Assembly: GCA_963662155.1 (NCBI GenBank)
Contig: OY759269.1
Location: forward strand, 17,030,522-17,094,521
Length of the DNA stretch: 64,000 nt
From: Lamellibrachia columna
Lineage: Eukaryota > Annelida > Polychaeta > Sabellida > Siboglinidae
Direction of reading: 5' to 3'
Part shown: piece after piece, positions 57,150 through 64,000 of the stretch
Layout: each line of letters opens with the position of its first letter
How positions within the stretch are numbered: the stretch's first letter is position 1
The notes under the pieces: model-generated
Seen by the model: the letters and a program-made list of their open reading frames with translations, nothing else
Database searches by the model: none
What the model was told of the DNA's origin: nothing
Program-made: the position numbers and the translations under genes

Positions 57150-58485
57150 GTAGCGATAGAAAATACACGTTGCACAGAAAAATATTACAATAACTATTAT
57201 GGTTATCTGGGAATAACCGCGACCAACTACTCATACTTATTTAATATTATTTCGCTTCCTTTTCCATCAACTGGTTACAGCTGCGACTCGACTGTCAACC
57301 TGGCATTGTGTATCATTCTATCAACTGTCCCACCTGTTGTTTGTGCGTGTGTGGTGTACGCAATCCCAAAATAATAAAATAATAATAAAATGTATTTCTT
57401 GGTTCCCTCCCCCCCCCCTCGTTCCGTCCTATATGTCCTATACGCGCGAGCGAGCACATCACTAAAGATCATAATAGCGTCCTAGACGCGCGGTTTATCT
57501 CATCTGACATACATACTTGACTCCGCTCGTTCAATCTACCGACATTCAGAGAATCAATGGCGCGATGTTTATCTCTGTACATTTCATCAGTGTGAGTATA
57601 TATCCAGCTAGCTGAAGCAGCGCAGTTTCCTCAACGAAAACATAAATGGGTTCGGGGTTGGGTGATTGGAACAGTTTATGCTAAGGCGCGTAGCCCCTGT
57701 AGCGTCATACCCGACAATTACTATTTCGTTTGACCTACATACCGCTATATTTGGCGGTATAGGCAAACTCGGAATAGAATATGCCAATACGCAGCTATGG
57801 TGTTATAATTATTATGGTACATATTCATGTGTACATTATTATTGATGCGTTTACGCGGGAATAACTTAATTATTTATTAATGCCAACAGTTTATTGGAAT
57901 GCCTAAAAGTATATTGATTAGCAACGCTAGAGACGAAAAGATCAAGTGGAAACACAATAGTAGTTTTTTTATACTGAATGGTTTACGAGACTATTAATAT
58001 AAGTATTATTTCTGGGAGTAGTGTCAGTAAAAAAACAAAATAAGAAAGGAGAGGACAATACATTAATAATATATATATATAATTACATTTGAATACTAAG
58101 CTACGTTTATTACCGAATATATAAAAAAAAATGTTGGTTACTAGTTATTACAGAATATGGGAACATGTTGTTTACTCGTTGTTATTACTGAATATGTGAA
58201 AATGTTGCTTACACGTTAGTATTAAATATATGGACATACTGTTTACTGTTATCATTAAATGTGAGGCCGAGTACATTTTCATGAATAAAATATGAGTACG
58301 GGTAAATCGGTGATGGGTGAATATGAGTGCATTTCCATTTCCACATCTTGTATGACATAGCTTTATAATAACGTACTTTTTAAATAAACAATAAAAGCAA
58401 TTCCAATTGACTCGTAATGGAATTGACCCCATATCTGTTTTAACAAAATTAAGACATGATATATGAATCAATGAAAGCTTTTAAT
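57150..58485. other. Intergenic, no identified features
   Basis: AT-rich DNA. No exon or repeat family recognised. Confidence 0.45.
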
Positions 58486-58489
58486 TATC

Positions 58490-58735
58490 TTGTGGTTGGC
58501 AGTGACCACAAGTCCACAACTAATGTTTGCTGAGAGGGTGGATTAGCACCTGCCAATGTCCAGGGCTCAATATCCCTTTTCTACTGTAACCAGACTAAAT
58601 ATTGGCACCAGACAATACTGGTGCAGACTGACTTGAGTCACCAAACTTGTTCAGAAGAAACTCAGCTACCTGTGACAGGAGGCATTTTACGGCTAACTGA
58701 TGAATGAACCCTTCATTATGGACCTCCTGGTTTCA
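58490..58735 (+). mobile_element. Possible second SINE
   Basis: GTGGTTGGCAGTGACCACAA followed about 60 bp later by AGGGCTCAATATCCC recalls tRNA boxes A and B, then a non-coding body follows. Only one copy is in the window, so this is weak. Confidence 0.3.
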
Positions 58736-58744
58736 TTAAACAAA

Positions 58745-59222
58745 ACAAAAGGATTATGACCTGAACTGGATAGCTAGTACAACGGTAGATATTAACTAGG
58801 GGCTTCTGGCAGGGGAAAGATTATGACCTGAACTGGATAGCTAGTACAACGGTAGATATTAACTAGGGGCTTCTGGCAGGGGAAAGATTATGACCTGAAC
58901 TGGATAGCTAGTACAACGGTAGATATTAACTAGGGGTTTCTGGCAGGGGAAAGATTATGACCTGAACTGGATAGCTAGTACAACGGTAGATATTAACTAG
59001 GGGTTTCTGGCAGGGGAAAGATTATGACCTGAACTGGATAGCTAGTACAACGGTAGATATTAACTAGGGGTTTCTGGCAGGGAAAGGATTATGACCTGAA
59101 CTGGATAGCTAGTACAACGGTAGATATTAACTAGGGGTTTCTGGCAGGGAAAAGATTATGACCTGAACTGGATAGCTAGTACAACGGTAGATATTAACTA
59201 GGGGTTTCTGGCAGGGAAAAGA
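58745..59222. repeat. 67-bp minisatellite, 7 copies
   Basis: Nearly perfect units with 'attatgacctgaactggata', 'gctagtacaacggtagatat' and 'taactaggggtttctggcag'. Confidence 0.95.
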
Positions 59223-59261
59223 ATCAAAATATGCTGCCTCTTGAAGTGGCGTCGATGCGTC

Positions 59262-59345
59262 CAATGTGTAGAAATGTGTAGAAATGTGATCCAATGTGTA
59301 GAAATGTGTAGAAATGTGATCCAATGTGTAGAAATGTGATCCAAT
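59262..59345. repeat. Short tandem repeat (gatccaatgtgtagaaatgt)
   Basis: Several overlapping copies of gtgtagaaatgt and gatccaat units. Confidence 0.85.
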
Positions 59346-59349
59346 GCAT

Positions 59350-60420
59350 GGATTTGTGAAAACTCCGAATACGAAATAACAATGAAACCACTTGATCTAC
59401 GAATTACGAAACAACAGTCGACCATGGACTATTACATAGCTAATAATCATACCATGATTATTGCAATATAATTTACATCAAGGTTTTTTAATTGCCCGTT
59501 TGAAATGCCTTAAAAATCTCTGATTGACATCATAGCAGTTTCTTGTGTGGTCATGTGCTAGAAAACATATAACAGAACTGAGATGCACGCAAGAACATAA
59601 CCATTGTTTTTTATTCATATGCAGGTCATGCAGTTTGCTATCATACTTTTTGTCGTAGTTGTTAATGATTTGATAAAATAAAAATATAATCATTGTCACA
59701 ATATTATATTGAGAAAAAAATATTCAGATGTACTTGTAATGTACTCGTAAAATGAGTACACTGAACACGTGTACGAGTATGAGTGCATGACCGTAATTTC
59801 TTATTATGAGTACTTCAATAATGTACTCGAGTACGCGAGTGCATGAGTACCGAGCTCTTCGGCTCCAGGTCTGATGTGAACATGTTGTTTGCTAGGGAGT
59901 ATCGAATATGCGAAACTGTTGTTTATTCGTTACGCCTCAGTGGATTGTCAATGGTGCATGACAGTTTTCTTGTAGCCGCCATTACCCTGCTTTCCTGCAA
60001 TGCATAATTTATCAGTCAATTATATTCGGATGCCAGGTCAATATCACGCATGTGAGTGCGTTTTATTTACATACATTCTTATTACCTGCATGTTGTCGCA
60101 TATCCACAGTGTATCTACTGCATAAGCCCAGGCGAGACACTGTGTAATGACAGATTTATCTACGTATAGTCTTGCGTTGCCCGTCCGTATAATGACCGTC
60201 ATTTGACATGATCCATTGTAATGTAGCTACGGCCGGTAGGATTAACTGAAATGACTGCAGAGACCAGACGCAAAACCATATAACCAAATCCCCAAAAGCG
60301 CTGTTTCGCTTTTTTTATGATATACCAGCGACATTTATATTCTGTTCAATATGTTTATACCGAACGTTTATCTCGGCTACAATATTTATCTTTCGTGTTA
60401 CTATCCTCTTAGTGGGCTCC
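59350..60420. other. Intergenic, no identified features
   Basis: No gene or repeat family recognised. Confidence 0.45.
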
Positions 60421-60424
60421 GTCC

Positions 60425-60965
60425 TTAGAGTCTTGTGAATCACTTGAATGACGTATATATTCCGATGTCTTAACATATATCCGTTGGAGTCAACCATTGT
60501 CTCGCAAAGAGGATTGTGAGTCATTTGAATGATGTATATAGTCCTATATATAAACATATATCCGTTAGTCTACCATGTTCTCGCAAAGAGGGTTGTGAGT
60601 CATTTGAATGATGTATATAGTCCTATATATAAACATATATCCGTTAGTCTACCATGTTCTCGCAAAGAGGGTTGTGAGTCATTTGAATGATGTATATAGT
60701 CCTATATATAAACATATATCCGTTAGTCTACCATGTTCTCGCAAAGAGGGTTGTGAGTCATTTGAATGACGTATATATTCCGATATCTAAACAGATATCC
60801 GTTGGTCTACCATGTTCTCGCAAAGAGGGTTGTGAGTCATTTGAATGACGTATATATTCCGATATCTAAACAGATATCCGTTGGTCTACCATGTTCTCGC
60901 AAAGAGGGTTGTGAGTCATTTGAATGACGTATATATTCCGATGTCTTAACAGATATCCATTAGAA
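60425..60965. repeat. 79-bp minisatellite, ~7 copies
   Basis: Units with 'gagtcatttgaatgatgtat', 'atccgttagtctaccatgtt' and 'ctcgcaaagagggttgt'. The copies form two subtypes (tcctatatataaac and tccgatatctaaac). Confidence 0.94.
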
Positions 60966-61164
60966 TCTACCATATTCTTGTAAACTGTATTATGAATCGC
61001 CATCTAAACTACGAGATCAATTAAAGAGTACGTATACTGATAAAAGACACATCGTAAACCATTATCTAAACAAATGGACAAACTCTTACGTGCGTTAACA
61101 GAATATTAAAGTCATACGCTAAGTGAGGATTATCAAATAACTTTAAACTCTCGACGATGTCAAA

Positions 61165-61285
61165 CGCATTTGGTTAGAAGTTAGTTTAAATGGTGCACAT
61201 ATATGTTTTGGTTAGAAGTTAGTTTAAATGGTGCACATATATGTTTTGGTTAGAAGTTAGTTTAAATGATGCACATATATGTCAA
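61165..61285. repeat. 46-bp repeat, 3 copies
   Basis: Three near-identical copies of 'ggttagaagttagtttaaat' plus 'ggtgcacatatatgtttt'. Confidence 0.9.
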
Positions 61286-61794
61286 CTTTGCATTGTGATG
61301 ATTTGTTTTATTTGATAACAAATTAAATTAAACTGAGTAATGACAACCGGTTCACAACGTGCATTATATGCTCAGTAACTGCTGCAATCGCAGATCATTT
61401 TAATTTATGGCGAGAACATATCAGGGACATTATTATATCACTTGTACGCTAAATCTGGATGAAGCCGATGTAGGAAAGAAGGTCGTGTCACCAAAACAAC
61501 CAGCAACCTCGCCCTGGTAGAAACCCAGGACCCGACACAGAGGCATTTGTCGTGTTTAGTTTCGGGTGTAGGACCGTTTCAGTTTATCTCTGCGTTATTG
61601 CTGTGTTATTTTCTCGCGCGAGCTGTCGTGTCGTTGGTTTGATTTCACAGAGTTAGTTAATTAGTGTGTGATGCCACTGTATACACGGGGATATGACATG
61701 TGTATTTCAACACGTCACCATTTGATGTCATTAAAAATAATTACGTCGACAGATTGACGAACAGAAAGACAGACAGAACGAGAAGGAGACATAA

Positions 61795-61915
61795 TTAGAC
61801 AGACAGACAGACAGACAGACATGCAGACAAACAGACAGACAAACAGACAGACACGCAGATAGACAATCAGGCATGAAGACATACATGTAGACAGGCAGGC
61901 AAGCAGGCAGCTAGA
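61795..61915. repeat. (CAGA)n microsatellite
   Basis: Imperfect CAGA and CAGG units. Confidence 0.9.
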
Positions 61916-61919
61916 TCGA

Positions 61920-62745
61920 ACATAGAATATGTACTAGATATGGACATAATAAAAAATAGTGTCTACACCCCTTTAGCTGCTAATAGGCCTCATATTATGT
62001 ACCACGCAGAAGCGAAATTTGACACGTTTGCTCGAGCACGACCCGTTGTATATCGGCGGCGTTTTCAAGAATCTCTTCTGTCAGTCTCCGAACGACACAC
62101 ACGTTCTTGTTGACGGAATACCAATGGTGGTTACTCAATACGTCGCGCACACATTTGCACAGTTGGACCAGCGACCGGCCCTATATTTGTGTATAAGCAA
62201 ACACACCAAGACATTGGTCGGAACAAAAGCTTCTTCTCGCCCGGAATCGTGGTGGCCTTGACTTTCGGTCAAACTAACCATTGATTACGGCTGAGGCCCG
62301 CCTGAAGAATAGCGCAGGCGATGTAATGTGGCTTATTCGCACCGCAGGTTAGAGTGACTTTAATCATCCGCGATGCTTGCTTAATTATAATTGATAGGAA
62401 AGGCGGTCTTGGCACACGAGGCGCAGGCAAGACTGCGAGCAACAGTTTATCAATGCGACGTTGGAGGTAATGCTAGCGCGCATGGTCACGCACGCAGCGT
62501 AATCGGGGCCTGGACAACGCGACGGACGCGGATGAAACAAATCGCAGGCGTCCCTGGTATACGAACACAGTATTTTTGACGCAGTATGTGTTACTACGTT
62601 TTAAGAATCATTGGTGCCGAGTTAATAATTTATGAACATTGAGTTTGTTATATTTTATCATATGATATATTGTTTCACTTAACTCTCATCAGGTTGTGGT
62701 GTGTTCCTTTTTATGATCGATCACCACATGGCAGATTTATTGTCA
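61920..62745. other. Intergenic, no identified features
   Basis: Slightly higher GC around 62.2-62.6 kb with short open frames. None is recognisable. Confidence 0.4.
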
Positions 62746-62748
62746 GTG

Positions 62749-63200
<452 letters not shown>

Positions 63201-63204
63201 TGAC

Positions 63205-64000
63205 ACATTTTAAAGTCACACAATTCAAACTGTTTAATTCTACCAATCACTCTTCACTATTAAACTAAACAAAAGCTAATCATAATATAAGATTCAAATT
63301 GAAAACGGCACAGATACAAAGTTTAAAAAACATGCATTACGTCACCAGACCATAGCATGCGTTTGATGACAACGCTGCACTGCGAGGCCACGACCACTCG
63401 TTATGTGAAGTTCCCCATTCAGTGAGCACACTGAACAATGATAGCCATTAGATATCGCAACAGTGAACAGCCGCATTTGTCTTGAAGAAAATCTGTAGCG
63501 GAATTAACTCGCGGCGCCGCAATATTAGCGGGTTAGGCGTCCTACTTGGACCGTACTAGCATTAATTTCATCGGACATCAAAGGCACAGCTTCAAACGAG
63601 TTGCCTCTGATTCGTTAGTTGGGTGATGGCGACTTCTTAATTGCGCACGAATGCACATCAACTAAAACATACGCCCACCCCATAGACACGCTGTCTCGCC
63701 TTTGCGTGTTTGCATTTTTAGCACGCATAACAACAGCGGTGTTGTGGTTATAATCTTTGACAACTGCTTTGTGTGTGATTCCGCAACTGCTTAAACCACG
63801 GCTGCTACTACATGGTGCGTAACGGAATAGCACGTGATGCAGCAATTACGGTACATTGGCGTCCATGTTGTGATTTTATTGATTCTGTGTAGCTCGGCTT
63901 ATGTGATATTTTAACGACTGAAAGTCAGATTACACCACTACTGTTTACGTGTTGATGGAACTCGTTTCTGCATTAGTTGCGAGTCACTTCCCCGGGTTTG
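63205..64000. other. Intergenic, no identified features
   Basis: No gene or repeat recognised to the right edge. Confidence 0.4.

Overview
This window is nuclear DNA from an animal, most likely a marine invertebrate. It has intron-rich genes with GT-AG junctions, many LINE, SINE and DNA-transposon relics, and an unusual load of minisatellites. Arrays that touch splice sites recall the intron-linked 'mirage' minisatellites I remember being described in amphioxus. A cephalochordate is therefore plausible, but the sequence does not settle the phylum. No bacterial or phage features are present.

There are two real genes, both on the minus strand. The first, about 1.9-22.0 kb, is the 5' two-thirds of DNA2, the replication and repair nuclease-helicase. 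I could place 18 consecutive coding exons whose phases all agree (4,067 nt, about 1,355 residues). They start at an ATG with an ideal Kozak context (20,773) and include a 54-nt microexon with a canonical PCNA-binding PIP box. A 2.4-kb exon follows that encodes a long low-complexity region. The nuclease domain comes next, with its D/E-x-K site and the four Fe-S cysteines, and then the start of the helicase half. The helicase motor exons must lie beyond the left edge.

The second gene, about 33.3-42.6 kb, encodes a ROCO protein with ankyrin, LRR, Roc and COR segments. It resembles LRRK1 or MFHAS1 but has no kinase in the part seen. Two small ankyrin exons precede a single GC-rich exon of 3.6 kb. 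An 81-triplet CTG tract (sense strand) lies 129 nt after its stop codon. The 5' exons were not found.

Most of the rest is repeat. A CR1-like LINE with decayed frames lies at 25.2-28.1 kb, and many 5'-truncated relatives share its TTGTTAAATC-type tail. Fragments of at least three other LINE families and a tRNA-derived SINE family are present. A 1,164-bp hAT-type non-autonomous element is inserted with a perfect 8-bp target duplication inside a 46-bp minisatellite. There is also a 204-bp pogo/mariner-like MITE and a decayed piggyBac 3' end whose zinc-ribbon codons were amplified into about 28 copies of a 56-bp minisatellite. About fifteen minisatellites (19-357 bp units) and long (TA)n, CTG and CCTG tracts complete the picture. 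From 42.7 kb to the right edge I see no host gene I can support.
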